A stretch of DNA of 64,000 nucleotides, from contig NZ_CDBH01000069.1 in the NCBI RefSeq assembly GCF_000820305.1, positions 124,001-188,000 on the forward strand. Reading direction: 5' to 3'. A program made the translations under genes and the position numbers. The notes under the pieces are model-generated. The model was not told the origin of the DNA and searched no databases. It was given only the letters and a program-made list of their open reading frames with translations. This document shows positions 9,804 to 19,343 of this stretch, piece after piece. The stretch comes from Aeromonas dhakensis. Its GTDB lineage: Bacteria > Pseudomonadota > Gammaproteobacteria > Enterobacterales > Aeromonadaceae. Every line of letters starts with the position of its first letter. Positions within the stretch are counted from its first letter, which is position 1.

Positions 9804-10552
9804 GCTTCGTCGTCGTCATCCCGGCCCGCTACGCCTCCACCCGGCTGCCGGGCAAGCCGCTGGCCGACATCCACGGCAAGCCCATGGTGCAGCACGTGGT
9901 GGAGAAGGCCCTGCAGTCGGGCGCCGATCGGGTGATCGTCGCCACCGACGATGAGCGGGTGCAGCAGGCGCTGGCCGGCCAGACCGGATTCGAGGTGTGC
10001 ATGACCTCGAAGGATCACCAGTCAGGTACCGAGCGGCTGGCCGAGGTGTGCCGTCACTACGGTTTTGCCGCCGACACCATAGTGGTCAACGTGCAGGGGG
10101 ATGAGCCGCTCATTCCGCCGGTCATCATCCGTCAGGTAGCGGACAACCTGGCCGCCGCCAGCGCGCCCATGGCGACCCTGTCGGTGCCAATCCGGAACGC
10201 CGAAGAGGCGTTCAACCCGAATGCCGTCAAGGTGGTGACCGACCAGGATGGCTACGCCCTCTACTTCAGTCGCGCCTCCATTCCGTGGGATCGTGATCGT
10301 TTTGCCGCAAGCCGCGAGCAGATTGGTGATCACTACCAGCGCCACATCGGCATCTATGCCTATCGCGCTGGCTTCATCCAGCGTTATGTGGACTGGGCGC
10401 CGAGCGCGCTCGAGCAAGTAGAGGCGCTGGAGCAGCTGCGAGTGCTCTGGTACGGGGAGAAGATCCACGTGGCCCAGGCCCTCGAGGCGCCGCCGGTCGG
10501 AGTGGACACCCAGGCCGATCTGGACAAGGTGCGCGCACTGCTGGCGAACTGA
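9800..10552 (+). CDS. kdsB: 3-deoxy-manno-octulosonate cytidylyltransferase
   Basis: A 250-residue cytosolic enzyme that activates Kdo to CMP-Kdo for the inner core of lipopolysaccharide. The N-terminus [17 protein letters not shown] is the family signature for CTP binding, followed by NVQGDEPLI and a C-terminal [13 protein letters not shown]. It overlaps ycaR by 4 bases. Together with msbA and lpxK it forms an LPS-building operon, ended by a hairpin at 10579-10605. Confidence 0.97.
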   Translation: MSFVVVIPARYASTRLPGKPLADIHGKPMVQHVVEKALQSGADRVIVATDDERVQQALAGQTGFEVCMTSKDHQSGTERLAEVCRHYGFAADTIVVNVQGDEPLIPPVIIRQVADNLAAASAPMATLSVPIRNAEEAFNPNAVKVVTDQDGYALYFSRASIPWDRDRFAASREQIGDHYQRHIGIYAYRAGFIQRYVDWAPSALEQVEALEQLRVLWYGEKIHVAQALEAPPVGVDTQADLDKVRALLAN

Positions 10553-10578
10553 TGCCGACAACAGCAAAAATGACTTAG

Positions 10579-10605
10579 AACGGTGCCTGCGGGCGCCGTT
10601 TTTTG
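10579..10605 (+). terminator. Terminator after kdsB
   Basis: ACGGTGCC pairs with GGCGCCGT around a TGCG loop, followed by six T residues. Confidence 0.88.
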
Positions 10606-10765
10606 TGTTTAATCTTTACATAATTATTTGATTACAAACGTCATTTATGAGCACTTTCAAACTTTTCCCGGCCATGGTTTGCCAAATCGACGAGTTTGGT
10701 TATGATGCAAGACGCCGTGTTAACCCTAACTGGCATATAACGAGATAAAAAAACGGGGTGTTTGG

Positions 10766-11410
10766 GTGATTAATGTATTCCTGGTCGATGATCATGAGTT
10801 GGTGCGTACAGGGATAAGACGCATTCTGGAAGATGTCCGCGGGATCAAGGTGGTGGGCGAGGCGCAGAGCGGGGAAACCGCAGTCACTTTCTGTCGTCAG
10901 AACCATCCCGACGTGATCCTGATGGACATGAACATGCCGGGCATCGGCGGCCTGGAGGCAACCCGCAAGATCCTGCGGATCCGGCCCGATGTGCGCATCA
11001 TAGTGCTGACCATTCATTCAGAAAATCCGTTCCCGACCAAGGTGATGCAGGCGGGTGCTGCCGGCTATCTCACCAAGGGGGCCGCACCGGACGAGATGAT
11101 CCACGCTATTCGCCTGGTCCACTCCGGTCAGCGTTACATCTCCCCGGAGATCGCCCAGCAGATGGCCCTGAGCCAGTTTGCCTCGGCCGACGAGAATCCC
11201 TTCAAGTCCCTTTCCGAGCGCGAGCTGCAGATCATGATGATGATCACCAAGGGGCAGAAGGTGACCGATATTTCCGAGCAGCTCAACCTGAGCCCGAAGA
11301 CGGTCAACAGCTATCGCTACCGGCTGTTCAGCAAGCTCAACATCAATGGCGATGTGGAGCTGACCCATCTGGCCATTCGCTATGGCATGCTGGATGCCGA
11401 CACCCTGTAA
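10766..11410 (+). CDS. uvrY: Response regulator UvrY/SirA (GacA type)
   Basis: A 214-residue response regulator, partner of the BarA/GacS sensor kinase that controls the Csr/Rsm small RNAs. The receiver domain (residues 1-120) has the acidic pair DD near residue 9, the phosphoacceptor in VILMDMNMPG, and the conserved K in YLTKGA. A LuxR-type helix-turn-helix follows (LSERELQIMMMITKGQ...LNLSPKTVNSYRYRL). The start is GTG at 10766, giving MINVFLVDDHELVRTG as in the family. It precedes uvrC as in E. coli, but a terminator lies between them. Confidence 0.96.
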   Translation: MINVFLVDDHELVRTGIRRILEDVRGIKVVGEAQSGETAVTFCRQNHPDVILMDMNMPGIGGLEATRKILRIRPDVRIIVLTIHSENPFPTKVMQAGAAGYLTKGAAPDEMIHAIRLVHSGQRYISPEIAQQMALSQFASADENPFKSLSERELQIMMMITKGQKVTDISEQLNLSPKTVNSYRYRLFSKLNINGDVELTHLAIRYGMLDADTL

Positions 11411-11430
11411 CGGGCGGCGTGTAGCCATCA

Positions 11431-11460
11431 AAGGCGGCCTGTGCCGCCTTTTTGCTTTTT
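11431..11460 (+). terminator. Terminator between uvrY and uvrC
   Basis: AAGGCGGC and GCCGCCTT form a stem around CTGT, followed by TTTTTGCTTTTT. It should partly or fully separate uvrY from uvrC transcription. Confidence 0.85.
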
Positions 11461-11598
11461 GCCGGTCTGACGCAGTATGCTCTGTGCCGTCTTCTGCTTT
11501 CATCCGTTGAGCCGAGTTGCCGATGAGCCTCTCTTTCGATCTTCCGCTTGCCGCGATATCCCAGACCCAACACCTCGATCCCCGTTGCCGGAGCCAGC

Positions 11599-13449
11599 AT
11601 GACCTCCTCTGAACCTCTCTTCGACAGCAAGGCGTTTCTCAGTGCCGTCACCCATCAGAGCGGTGTCTATCGCATGTACGACAGCGGCGGCACCGTCATC
11701 TACGTGGGCAAGGCCAAGGATCTGAAGAAACGGCTCGCCTCCTACTTTCGCGCCAACGTCGACAGCATCAAGACCCGCACCCTGGTGCGTCAGATCGCCG
11801 ACGTGCAGGTGACGGTCACCCACACCGAGACCGAGGCGCTGATCCTCGAGCACAACCTGATCAAGCAGTACCAGCCCCGCTACAACGTGCTGTTGCGGGA
11901 TGACAAGTCCTACCCCTGGATCATCATCACCGCCCATCAGCACCCGCGTATCGGCGTCCATCGCGGTGCCCGCAAGGTGAAGGGGGAGTACTTCGGCCCG
12001 TACCCCTCCGGCGGCGCGGTGCGCGAGAGTCTGCACCTGATGCAGAAGATCTTCCCGGTGCGCCAGTGTGAAGATGCGGTCTATGCCAACCGCACTCGTC
12101 CGTGCCTGCTCTACCAGCTCAAACGCTGCGCCGGCCCCTGCGTGGCCGGGCTGGTGAGCGAGGCCGAATATGCCCAGCAGGTGGAGCTGGCCAAGCTGTT
12201 TCTGGCGGGCAAGAACCAGCAGGTGATAGGGGAACTGGTGGGCAAGATGGAGTCCGCCAGCGGCGATCTGCGTTTCGAGGAGGCTGCCCGCTACCGGGAT
12301 CAGATCCAGGCGCTGCGCCGGGTGACCGAACAGCAGTCGGTGAGCGGCAACGTACTGGACGAGCTCGACGTGGTGGGGGTGGCCTTCGAGCAGGGGACCG
12401 CCTGCATCCACGTGCTCTTCATCCGCCAGGGCAAGGTGCTGGGCTCGCGCAGCTACTTCCCGAAAGTGCCAGCCGATACCCAGCTCGACGAGGTGGTGCA
12501 ATCCTTCCTGCTGCAGTTCTATCTGTCGGGGCAGGGGGGGCGGCAGATCCCGAGCGAGGTGCTGCTCGACGTGGCGCTCGAAGACGAGAACGTCATTGCC
12601 GAGACCCTGAGCCAGACCGCCGGCTACAAGGTGCGGGTGGTGAGCCGTACCCGCGCCGAGCGGGCCCGCTTCATCAAGCTCGCCTCCATCAACGCCCAGA
12701 CCGCGTTGCGCTCGCGCCTTGCCCACAAGAGCACCATCACAGCCCGCTACGATCAGCTGGAGGAGCTGCTGGAGCTGGAGCGCCCCATCGCACGCATGGA
12801 GTGCTTCGATATCTCCCACACCATGGGGGAGCGCACCGTGGCCTCCTGCGTGGTGTTCAACCGGGAGGGGCCGCTCTCATCGGAATATCGTCGCTTCAAC
12901 ATCGACGGCATCACCGGCGGCGATGACTACGCCGCCATGGAGCAGGCGCTGGAGCGCCGTTTTGGCAAGCAGCAGGAGCCGGACAAGGTGCCGGACGTGC
13001 TGTTTATCGACGGCGGCCTCGGCCAGCTGCGCCGCGCCGAGGAGATCCTGGCCCGTCAGCTGGAGTTTCTGGGGGGCAAATATCCGCTGCTGGTGGGCAT
13101 TGCCAAGGGGGTGACCCGCAAGGCGGGGCTGGAGACCCTGATCCTGGGGGAGAGCCACGAAGAGCTGCATTTGCCGGCGGATATGTCCGCCCTGCACCTC
13201 ATCCAGCACATCCGCGACGAATCCCACCGTTTTGCCATCACAGGCCACCGCGCCAGACGGGCGAAGGCCCGCACCACCAGTACCCTGGAGGATATCCCGG
13301 GGGTGGGGCCGAAACGGCGGCAGGCGCTGCTCAAGTACCTGGGCGGTCTGCAGGAGGTGAAAAAAGCCGGGGTGGAGGAGCTTGCCAAGGTGCCCGGCAT
13401 CAGCCAGGAGCTGGCCCAGTCCATCCACGATGCCCTGCATTCCCTCTAG
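11599..13449 (+). CDS. uvrC: Excinuclease ABC subunit C
   Basis: A 616-residue nucleotide excision repair endonuclease that makes the two incisions around a lesion after UvrA/UvrB loading. It shows the N-terminal GIY-YIG nuclease ([23 protein letters not shown]), a cysteine-rich segment, the UVR motif ([15 protein letters not shown], about residue 210-225), the RNase H-like domain ([20 protein letters not shown]) and C-terminal helix-hairpin-helix repeats ([13 protein letters not shown]). ATG at 11599 with GGAG upstream gives the family length; an earlier in-frame start adds unrelated residues. Confidence 0.96.
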   Translation: MTSSEPLFDSKAFLSAVTHQSGVYRMYDSGGTVIYVGKAKDLKKRLASYFRANVDSIKTRTLVRQIADVQVTVTHTETEALILEHNLIKQYQPRYNVLLRDDKSYPWIIITAHQHPRIGVHRGARKVKGEYFGPYPSGGAVRESLHLMQKIFPVRQCEDAVYANRTRPCLLYQLKRCAGPCVAGLVSEAEYAQQVELAKLFLAGKNQQVIGELVGKMESASGDLRFEEAARYRDQIQALRRVTEQQSVSGNVLDELDVVGVAFEQGTACIHVLFIRQGKVLGSRSYFPKVPADTQLDEVVQSFLLQFYLSGQGGRQIPSEVLLDVALEDENVIAETLSQTAGYKVRVVSRTRAERARFIKLASINAQTALRSRLAHKSTITARYDQLEELLELERPIARMECFDISHTMGERTVASCVVFNREGPLSSEYRRFNIDGITGGDDYAAMEQALERRFGKQQEPDKVPDVLFIDGGLGQLRRAEEILARQLEFLGGKYPLLVGIAKGVTRKAGLETLILGESHEELHLPADMSALHLIQHIRDESHRFAITGHRARRAKARTTSTLEDIPGVGPKRRQALLKYLGGLQEVKKAGVEELAKVPGISQELAQSIHDALHSL

Positions 13450-13751
13450 CCATTGGTAGCCGAGAAGGGGGAATACCCCTCCATGCAGCCCCTGTTTGTC
13501 CAGACGACGAGCAGGGGCTGTCGCCCCGGGTATCGACAAGGGGCGAGGTGAGTCACACCATTCACCCCGGGTTCATCCCCTGCGAGATCCTGACACACAA
13601 GAGCCGTGACGCCGGGGGGCCGCAAATGCCATAATGGCCCGCATCCTGAGGTTGTTGATGGATTAATAGACCAAGGCGGGCGCCTGTCCGGTTGCATCCG
13701 TGATCGGCTTGGGGCTACCATGTAGCGGCATACAAGAAGTGGCTGAAAATA
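13450..13751 (+). other. uvrC-pgsA intergenic region
   Basis: No gene seen. It holds two inverted repeats: AGGGG/CCCCT near 13466-13480 and CAGCCCCTG (13486-13494) with CAGGGGCTG (13512-13520). Neither has a clear T tail, so termination of uvrC here is uncertain. Confidence 0.5.
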
Positions 13752-14306
13752 ATGACAAATATTCCTAATCTGCTGACGTTTTTTCGGATCTTGCTCATCC
13801 CCGTCTTCGTCATCCTGTTCTACCTTCCCTACCAGTGGTCCTACATGGCGGCGGCCATCGTCTTCATCCTGGCGGCGGCGACCGACTGGTTTGACGGCTA
13901 CCTGGCCCGCAAGCTGAATCAATCCACCGCCTTCGGTGCCTTCCTCGATCCGGTCGCCGACAAGATCATGGTGGCGGCGGCGCTGGTGGTGATCGTCGAA
14001 CACTACAACACCATCTGGGTGACCATTCCCGCCATGACCATGATTGGCCGCGAGATCATCATCTCCGCCCTGCGCGAATGGATGGCCGAACTTGGCAAGC
14101 GCTCCTCTGTGGCGGTCAGCTGGATCGGCAAGTGGAAAACCATGATCCAGATGGTCTCGCTCACCGGCCTCATCTGGCAGTACGACATCTGGATGGTGTG
14201 GCTGGCCTATGTGCTGCTCTACGTGGCCACCGTGCTCACTTTCTGGTCCATGTTCCAGTACATGAAGGCCGCCTGGGGCGACCTCAGCTATCACTCCCGG
14301 TTCTGA
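13752..14306 (+). CDS. pgsA: CDP-diacylglycerol-glycerol-3-phosphate 3-phosphatidyltransferase
   Basis: A 184-residue integral membrane enzyme making phosphatidylglycerophosphate, the first committed step to phosphatidylglycerol and cardiolipin. The CDP-alcohol phosphotransferase motif is complete: DWFDGYLAR, then eight residues later GAFLDPVAD. Four or so hydrophobic helices are visible. The order uvrY-uvrC-pgsA followed by tRNA genes is typical of gammaproteobacteria. Confidence 0.96.
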   Translation: MTNIPNLLTFFRILLIPVFVILFYLPYQWSYMAAAIVFILAAATDWFDGYLARKLNQSTAFGAFLDPVADKIMVAAALVVIVEHYNTIWVTIPAMTMIGREIIISALREWMAELGKRSSVAVSWIGKWKTMIQMVSLTGLIWQYDIWMVWLAYVLLYVATVLTFWSMFQYMKAAWGDLSYHSRF

Positions 14307-14423
14307 CCTGCCGGCACAAAGGACCGTTTCCCCGTTCTTGGGGCTGGGAAACGGTCGTGAGCGCTGAAAAGGCAGGAAAAGGGCAAAAAACACTCGAACG
14401 ATCAGGGTATTAAACATTTTTGG

Positions 14424-14451
14424 TTGACTGGGCGAGGAACATCGCTAGAAT
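14424..14451 (+). promoter_or_regulatory. Promoter of the tRNA Gly-Cys-Leu operon
   Basis: TTGACT at 14424-14429, 16-base spacer, TAGAAT at 14446-14451, followed by a GC-containing discriminator (GCGTCC) as in stringently controlled stable RNA promoters. Confidence 0.8.
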
Positions 14452-14485
14452 GCGTCCTCGTAGTCAGGCAGTCAGCCAGACCGAT

Positions 14486-14561
<76 letters not shown>

Positions 14562-14595
14562 AATTCAGACAATAGAGAGTCTCTCTCTTTTGCAT

Positions 14596-14669
14596 GGCGC
14601 GTTAGCAAAGCGGTTATGCAGCGGATTGCAAATCCGTTTAGTCCGGTTCGACTCCGGAACGTGCCTCCA
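14596..14669 (+). tRNA. tRNA-Cys (GCA)
   Basis: A 74-base cloverleaf with acceptor GGCGCGT/ACGTGCC, anticodon loop GATTGCAAATC giving GCA, T-loop GTTCGACTC and encoded CCA. Confidence 0.97.
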
Positions 14670-14710
14670 TATCGACAAGCCCGCCACGCGAGCTTGATAC
14701 CGATTGCGGT

Positions 14711-14797
14711 GCCCGAGTGGTGAAATCGGTAGACACAAGGGATTTAAAATCCCTCGACGTTCGCGTCGTGCCGGTTCGATTCCGGCCTCGGGCACCA
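14711..14797 (+). tRNA. tRNA-Leu (TAA)
   Basis: An 87-base type II tRNA with acceptor GCCCGAG/CTCGGGC, anticodon TAA in GGATTTAAAATCC, a long variable arm, T-loop GTTCGATTC and encoded CCA. Its 3' side borders a variable region of the chromosome. Confidence 0.97.
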
Positions 14798-14830
14798 GTT
14801 ATTGAATAAAGCAATCAAATACTTACGAAA

Positions 14831-14860
14831 GGCCGCTAGCAATAGCGGCCTTTTTGTTTT
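14831..14860 (+). terminator. Terminator of the tRNA operon
   Basis: GGCCGCTA and TAGCGGCC form a perfect stem with a GCAA loop, followed by TTTTTGTTTTT. Confidence 0.9.
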
Positions 14861-14996
14861 TGGCAAAATGGTGCCAAAGTGGCGACAAAGTCCTTCAGTG
14901 TGTTCATGTGTTGATTTCATTTGGAGTTCATGACGGGAGTTGCTTGAGACTTAATCTAATGCTGATATACTGACGTCTTTTATCTTGGGGTTAATC

Positions 14997-15440
14997 ATGA
15001 AGAAAGCATTTATCGCCGCAGGCTTGTTATGCAGCTTATTCTCATTAGCTGCCCAAGCTGGCACAGCAATTATTCCTGCATATTATATTTGGGATGGGGG
15101 TGGACAATCTTGCTTTAAAATATCCAATGTCTCAGCCAGCAGTGCGGTTGTCAGCGTTAAGATGTTTGATAAAACAGGTGAGCCTTATTCAGGCAAACTG
15201 ATATCTACATATATTATTTCTTCATTGGACACTCCTTTCACGCTAGAACCTAGGAGGACCGCTACGTTCTGTATGAACTCAGGCGGTAACGCCTCTCCTG
15301 GATATGGTGTAATAGAAGGCCAACCTTCAGATTCATCACAGGGGCAAATATCGCTAGTCGCGAGTGGATACTATGGCAATAATACGCCAAATTATGCACA
15401 GGCATTTTCAATAGTAATCAATGGTGGAATGCCGTTCTAA
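14997..15440 (+). CDS. Secreted hypothetical protein, lower GC
   Basis: A 147-residue protein with a clear Sec signal peptide (MKKAFIAAGLLCSLFSLAAQA, likely cut before GTAI). The mature part is rich in small and polar residues with two cysteines (GQSCFKI and TFCMNSGG) that could form a disulfide, suggesting a beta-rich periplasmic or secreted protein. I do not recognise the family. The ATG at 14997 is chosen over an upstream TTG because the signal peptide starts there. GC is visibly lower than neighbours, consistent with acquisition next to the tRNA-Leu gene. Confidence 0.75.
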   Translation: MKKAFIAAGLLCSLFSLAAQAGTAIIPAYYIWDGGGQSCFKISNVSASSAVVSVKMFDKTGEPYSGKLISTYIISSLDTPFTLEPRRTATFCMNSGGNASPGYGVIEGQPSDSSQGQISLVASGYYGNNTPNYAQAFSIVINGGMPF

Positions 15441-15516
15441 TATTTATCAGTTACTGAACATAGGATTTTCTCACGTCATCTGAGAATTTTTATCTGGTGT
15501 ATTTTGACTTGATATG

Positions 15517-15548
15517 AAAGAGGGGAGCCTGGGCTCCCCTCTTTATTG
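15517..15548. terminator. Bidirectional terminator
   Basis: AAAGAGGGGAGCC pairs perfectly with GGCTCCCCTCTTT. It lies between the secreted protein gene and the converging mtrB-like remnant and can serve both. Confidence 0.88.
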
Positions 15549-15599
15549 TTGGGCTGACAACACAGCCTGTCTGCTCTTACCTGACGCGCGGCCGTGCCT

Positions 15600-16840
15600 T
15601 TAGAACTTGTAGAGCCAGGAGACGGCGGTGAAGTAGCCGTTGTAGTCCTGGTTCAGGTTGCCGAGGTTGCGCTCTTCGCCGGTGTAGAGGTAATCCACGT
15701 CCTGGAAGTATTCGTAGCGCACATCCCAGCGCAGCGAATGCTGCTTGGTGAGCTGATAGAGGGCGTAGCCTTCAAGCCGGTGCTGCTTGCTGGTGAGATC
15801 CGGGTAGTCATAGCCCTTGCTGGCGTCGGTTTTGCCGCGGCCATAGGCGAAGCTGTAATCGAGCCCGAGCTCGAGATCCCGGTCAAACGCCTTCTTCTGG
15901 GTGAGCCCGAGCCCGAGGGTGGTGATCTCGTCGCGCACCGCCGTGCTGTAGGGATCCCAGTCCGGTGCGCCTGTGTAGGCATGGTTCTGGCTGGAGCTGA
16001 TCCACTGCAGGTTGCTGAACAGGTGACCGCTCAGGTTGTCGTCGAACTGCTGGTTGAGGGTCAGGTCGATGCCATAATCCTTGCCCTCGCTGCGACCTAT
16101 GTCCGGCTCCTTGTAGTCATCTCTGGCCCACCACCCTTCGAGGCGGGTATCCAGCCCCTCGCTGAACTGATAGCCGAGATCCCCCCTGAGTTCGACCCTG
16201 TCCCTGTCCGCCAGATAGAACTGGCGCAGGGTCGGGCTGCCGTTGCCACCGGCGCTGTCGTGGCGCCAGTCCGAGCCGTCGCGGGTGCTCCAGGCGAGCT
16301 TGCCGCCCAGTTGCAGCGCCCCGGCCGGGCGGTAGCGCCCCTTGAGGAACAGGGTGTGCTCGTCGGTGTCCTGCCGGTCGGCCTGCTCGCGCTGATCGGC
16401 CTTGTACTGATAGCCGGTGGTGAGCTTGACCGAGCGGCTTAGCCGGTAGTCGGCCGCCAGATCCGCCTTGCTGCGGGTGCGATCGCTCTTGCCGCGCTGC
16501 TAGCCGACCACCGCGTATTCATCGGACTTGTCCTTGCGGTCCCGATACTCGCCGCCGGCGCGCAGGGTGAGATCCCGGCCAAAGCGGCCTACCCACTTGG
16601 CATCGGCCTGCAGGGTGCTTACCTCGCCGTGGAAGTCATCCTGGCTGATGGGGGCGTTGCGAAACGCGGTCAGGCTGCCGTTGGAGGTGGCTTGGCTGGT
16701 GAGCACGCGGCCGGTCAGGCTCTGCCGGTCCCAGTTGTACTGGCCGGAGAGGCTCAGCTGGTGGAAGTTGTTGTCCGGCTCGTAGGCGCGCTCGTTGGCG
16801 TAAGGATCGGCGACGCTGCCATGATCCCATCTCATCTGTA
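15600..16840 (-). pseudogene. mtrB: MtrB/PioB-family outer membrane porin, truncated and interrupted
   Basis: Remains of a decahaem-associated outer membrane beta-barrel (MtrB/PioB family), which holds the periplasmic decahaem cytochrome MtrA in extracellular electron transfer. Alternating beta-strand segments run through the frame, for example FHQLSLSGQYNWDRQ near the start, and it ends WLYKF, the terminal aromatic typical of outer membrane barrels. Two defects: the N-terminal third or so is missing (the homology starts near 16840, just upstream of nrfD on the other strand), and an in-frame TAG at 16500-16502 splits the rest. About 410 codons remain of roughly 650-700 expected. Almost certainly non-functional. 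Confidence 0.82.
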
Positions 16841-16872
16841 TGACGCAGACCGGCTGACGGGAGGGAAGCACC

Positions 16873-17826
16873 ATGTGGCATGATGCGTTTCACTTCGACT
16901 CGCTGGTGTGGGATGGCCCCATCGCCATCTACTTGTTCCTGCTCGGCATCTCGGCAGGCTCGGCCACCCTCTCGGTGCTGCTGCGCCGGCAGGGGGCCGG
17001 CAGCGAGAGCGGTATCATCAGGGCGACCGCCATTCTGGCGCCGGTGAGCGTCGTATTGGGGCTGCTTATCCTCATCTTCCACCTGGCCCGTCCCTGGACC
17101 TTCTGGAAGCTGATGTTCCACTACCAGTTCGACTCCGTGATGTCGATGGGGGTCATGCTGTTTCAGGTCTACATGGCGGTGCTGTTCGCCTGGCTGGCGG
17201 TGGTGTTTAGGGCCGAGATCGAGGCCCTGCGCCGACGCCTGCTGGCCGACAGGCTCGTCTTTGTGGATGGCCTGATTGGCTGGCTCGCCCGCCTCGAGCG
17301 GCTGCTGGCGCCGCTGCTGTTGCTGCTGGCCGTGCTGCTGGGTGCCTACACCGGCTTTCTGCTCTCAGCCCTCAAGACCTACCCCATGCTCAACAACCCG
17401 ATCCTGTCGGCGCTGTTTCTGGTCTCTGGCATCAGCTCGGGGGTGGCCTCCACCATCCTGCTGGCGGTCACCCTGTTTCGGGAGGATGGTCACAGCCGCG
17501 GTGTGAGCTTCGTGCATCGCTTCGAGCGGCCCATCGTCGCCATCGAACTGTTCCTGCTGCTCTGCTTCTTCACCGGCCTCTATTTTGGTGGCGGCCAGCG
17601 GGAAGCGGCCATGTGGGCGGCCATCGGCGGTGGCTTCTGGTCCCAGGTGTTCTGGTTTGGGGTCATCGGGCTGGGGATCCTGCTGCCCCAGCTGCTGGGG
17701 CTGGTGGGCAGCCCGGCCAAGGCCCATCAACCGGCCCGGCTAGCGCTTATCTGCAGCCTGAGCCTGGTGGGGATATTGCTGCTGCGCTACTTCATCCTCT
17801 ATGCGGGGCAGATGACGGTGATGTAG
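16873..17826 (+). CDS. NrfD/PsrC-family quinol-interacting membrane subunit
   Basis: A 317-residue polytopic membrane protein of the NrfD/PsrC family, the quinol-binding subunit that passes electrons to a partner iron-sulfur protein. It begins MWHDAFHFDSLVWDGPIAIYLFLLG, typical of the family, and has eight or nine hydrophobic helices. ATG at 16873 follows GGGAGGGAAG. The partner ferredoxin subunit (NrfC type) and cytochromes are absent: upstream lies only the truncated mtrB-like fragment. A short frame ending DADRLTGGKHHVA-stop overlaps the start and may be the last codons of the lost partner. In Aeromonas hydrophila, Nrf-like NetBCD lie with MtrCAB; this looks like the surviving NetD equivalent. 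Confidence 0.85.
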   Translation: MWHDAFHFDSLVWDGPIAIYLFLLGISAGSATLSVLLRRQGAGSESGIIRATAILAPVSVVLGLLILIFHLARPWTFWKLMFHYQFDSVMSMGVMLFQVYMAVLFAWLAVVFRAEIEALRRRLLADRLVFVDGLIGWLARLERLLAPLLLLLAVLLGAYTGFLLSALKTYPMLNNPILSALFLVSGISSGVASTILLAVTLFREDGHSRGVSFVHRFERPIVAIELFLLLCFFTGLYFGGGQREAAMWAAIGGGFWSQVFWFGVIGLGILLPQLLGLVGSPAKAHQPARLALICSLSLVGILLLRYFILYAGQMTVM

Positions 17827-17879
17827 CTGGTTTGTGTCGCCGCTGCGCAGGTAGATAGCGGGCAAATCACAGGCAAACA

Positions 17880-17907
17880 AAAGGCGGGATCTTCCCGCCT
17901 TTTTTAT
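17880..17907. terminator. Bidirectional terminator, nrfD-like / lpxH
   Basis: AAGGCGGGA and TCCCGCCTT form a stem followed by T residues on both strands, between convergent genes. Confidence 0.85.
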
Positions 17908-17925
17908 TGCCGCCAGTCGGCCAAT

Positions 17926-18651
17926 TCAGATCAGCGCGCGCTGCTCGAGGCGCTGCTCGCCGGGGCGGCAGATCAGCACCGAGCCCTGCTCGAACCAGTC
18001 CCCCAGCACGATGCGCCGGGCAGGCGCGCCGTCGAGTTGGAAGTCGTGGATGGCCGGTCTGTGGGTGTGGCCGTGGATCATCATCCGGCAGTCGTGCTGG
18101 CGCAGCATCTGGTCCACCGCCGCCGGCGTTACGTCCATGATGGTCTGGCTCTTGTGGGCATTTTCCATCTGGCTCTGGCCACGCATCTTGTGGGCGATGG
18201 CCTGGCGGCGCGCGAGCGGCAGGCGCAGGAACAGCCAGCGCAGCCACTTGAGCTGGGTGATGCGGCGAAACTTCTGGTAGCCCTCATCCAGGGTGCAGAG
18301 CAGATCGCCGTGGCTCAGCACCACCCGCTCGCCGTAGAGCTCGATGACGCAGGGATCCCCCAGCAGAGTCATGCCGGCGCGCTTGGCAAAGGCCTGGCCC
18401 AGCAAGAAGTCGCGGTTGCCGTGAATGAAGTAGAGGGGCACTCCCTGCTGGCTCAGGGCCGCAAAGGCGTCGGCCACCTCGCCGTGGAGGGGATTGGGAT
18501 CGTCGTCGCCAATCCAGAATTCAAACAGATCGCCCAGGACGTAGAGGGCATCGGCACCGGGGGCGTCGTGCGCCAGAAAGCGCACCAGGGCGGCGGTCAT
18601 GTCGGGCCGCTGGGCACACAGGTGAATGTCGCTGATAAAAAGGGTGCTCAT
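17926..18651 (-). CDS. lpxH: UDP-2,3-diacylglucosamine hydrolase
   Basis: A 241-residue peripheral membrane pyrophosphatase of lipid A synthesis, giving lipid X and UMP. All calcineurin-like metallophosphoesterase motifs are present: ISDIHL near residue 6, GDLFEFWIGDD (about 42-52), GNRDFL, SHGD and HGHTHRP. ATG at 18651 is used because [11 protein letters not shown] is the family start; it overlaps the stop of the upstream DUF4269 gene (ATGA), so the two are coupled. The ppiB-lpxH neighbourhood resembles E. coli, with an extra gene between. Confidence 0.95.
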   Translation of the reverse strand: MSTLFISDIHLCAQRPDMTAALVRFLAHDAPGADALYVLGDLFEFWIGDDDPNPLHGEVADAFAALSQQGVPLYFIHGNRDFLLGQAFAKRAGMTLLGDPCVIELYGERVVLSHGDLLCTLDEGYQKFRRITQLKWLRWLFLRLPLARRQAIAHKMRGQSQMENAHKSQTIMDVTPAAVDQMLRQHDCRMMIHGHTHRPAIHDFQLDGAPARRIVLGDWFEQGSVLICRPGEQRLEQRALI

Positions 18652-19343
18652 GAGAAAGTGCGCTGGGCCCTGTTGAGGTGGCTGGAAGTGGAGGTAGAAA
18701 GGGGGCCCGTCGCCTTCGGCTGCCACGCCAGTGGGGCCAGCTCGCCGCCCTCCAGAGTGAGCAGCGCGGCATACGGGTCGCCGGCAAGGCCCAGCAAGTG
18801 GCAGATGGCCGCCTCCCCTTTGAGCCCTTCCTCGAGGCGCAGGCGCAGCACTTGGTGATAAAACGCCGCGCCGAACTGCTCAAGCAGGGCGGCCATCAGG
18901 CTGAGGTGGCGCCAGCCGTTGAGGCGCTCGAGGGGATCCGGGGTGAGGTAGAGCTCAAGGGGCCAAGGGTAACCATCGGCGCCGGTGACGCTCTGCTCAG
19001 CCAGCCAGATGGCATCGCCCTTTTGCGCAACCCGCCAGCCTTGGGTGGCCAGCGCTGCGGCAAACGTGGCCGGGTCCGGATGCTGGCAGACGATGTCGAG
19101 ATCGCTGCCGGGGCGGTCGAGCCCGATGGCGACCGTGCTCACCAGCGCCATATCGCTGCACTGCGCTGCCAGCTTATCCCACACCCCGATTGTGAGCAGG
19201 GCATGGGCCGAGCGTTGGCGCGGGTTGCCGTGGGCCAGGTAGTCGAGACGGCGCCAGTCGATGGGGCCGGCCTTCGCAGATGGAAAAACTGCGGCCGGGG
19301 CCGCAGTCAGTTCATCTCGCAGAAAGCAGAGATCACTCGGCAA
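18648..19343 (-). CDS. DUF4269 protein, nucleotidyltransferase-like
   Basis: Up to 231 residues. The core ([23 protein letters not shown] ... [11 protein letters not shown]) matches DUF4269, a family with a nucleotidyltransferase-like Asp motif; no function is established to my knowledge. The stop overlaps the lpxH start. The start is uncertain: the only usual start codon before the conserved core is a TTG at 19343, inside the end of ppiB, and the reading frame then runs through the ppiB terminator hairpin. A rarer start further in is possible. Confidence 0.72.
   Translation of the reverse strand: MPSDLCFLRDELTAAPAAVFPSAKAGPIDWRRLDYLAHGNPRQRSAHALLTIGVWDKLAAQCSDMALVSTVAIGLDRPGSDLDIVCQHPDPATFAAALATQGWRVAQKGDAIWLAEQSVTGADGYPWPLELYLTPDPLERLNGWRHLSLMAALLEQFGAAFYHQVLRLRLEEGLKGEAAICHLLGLAGDPYAALLTLEGGELAPLAWQPKATGPLSTSTSSHLNRAQRTFS
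19284..19307 (-). terminator. Terminator after ppiB, inside the DUF4269 frame
   Basis: On the minus strand GCGGCC and GGCCGC form a stem followed by TTTTT. It lies within the first codons of the DUF4269 reading frame. Confidence 0.7.

Noticed and set aside
15594-16442. A 282-codon plus-strand frame opposite the mtrB remnant
   Set aside because: The minus strand gives clear outer membrane beta-strand pattern ending in WLYKF; the plus frame is its shadow.
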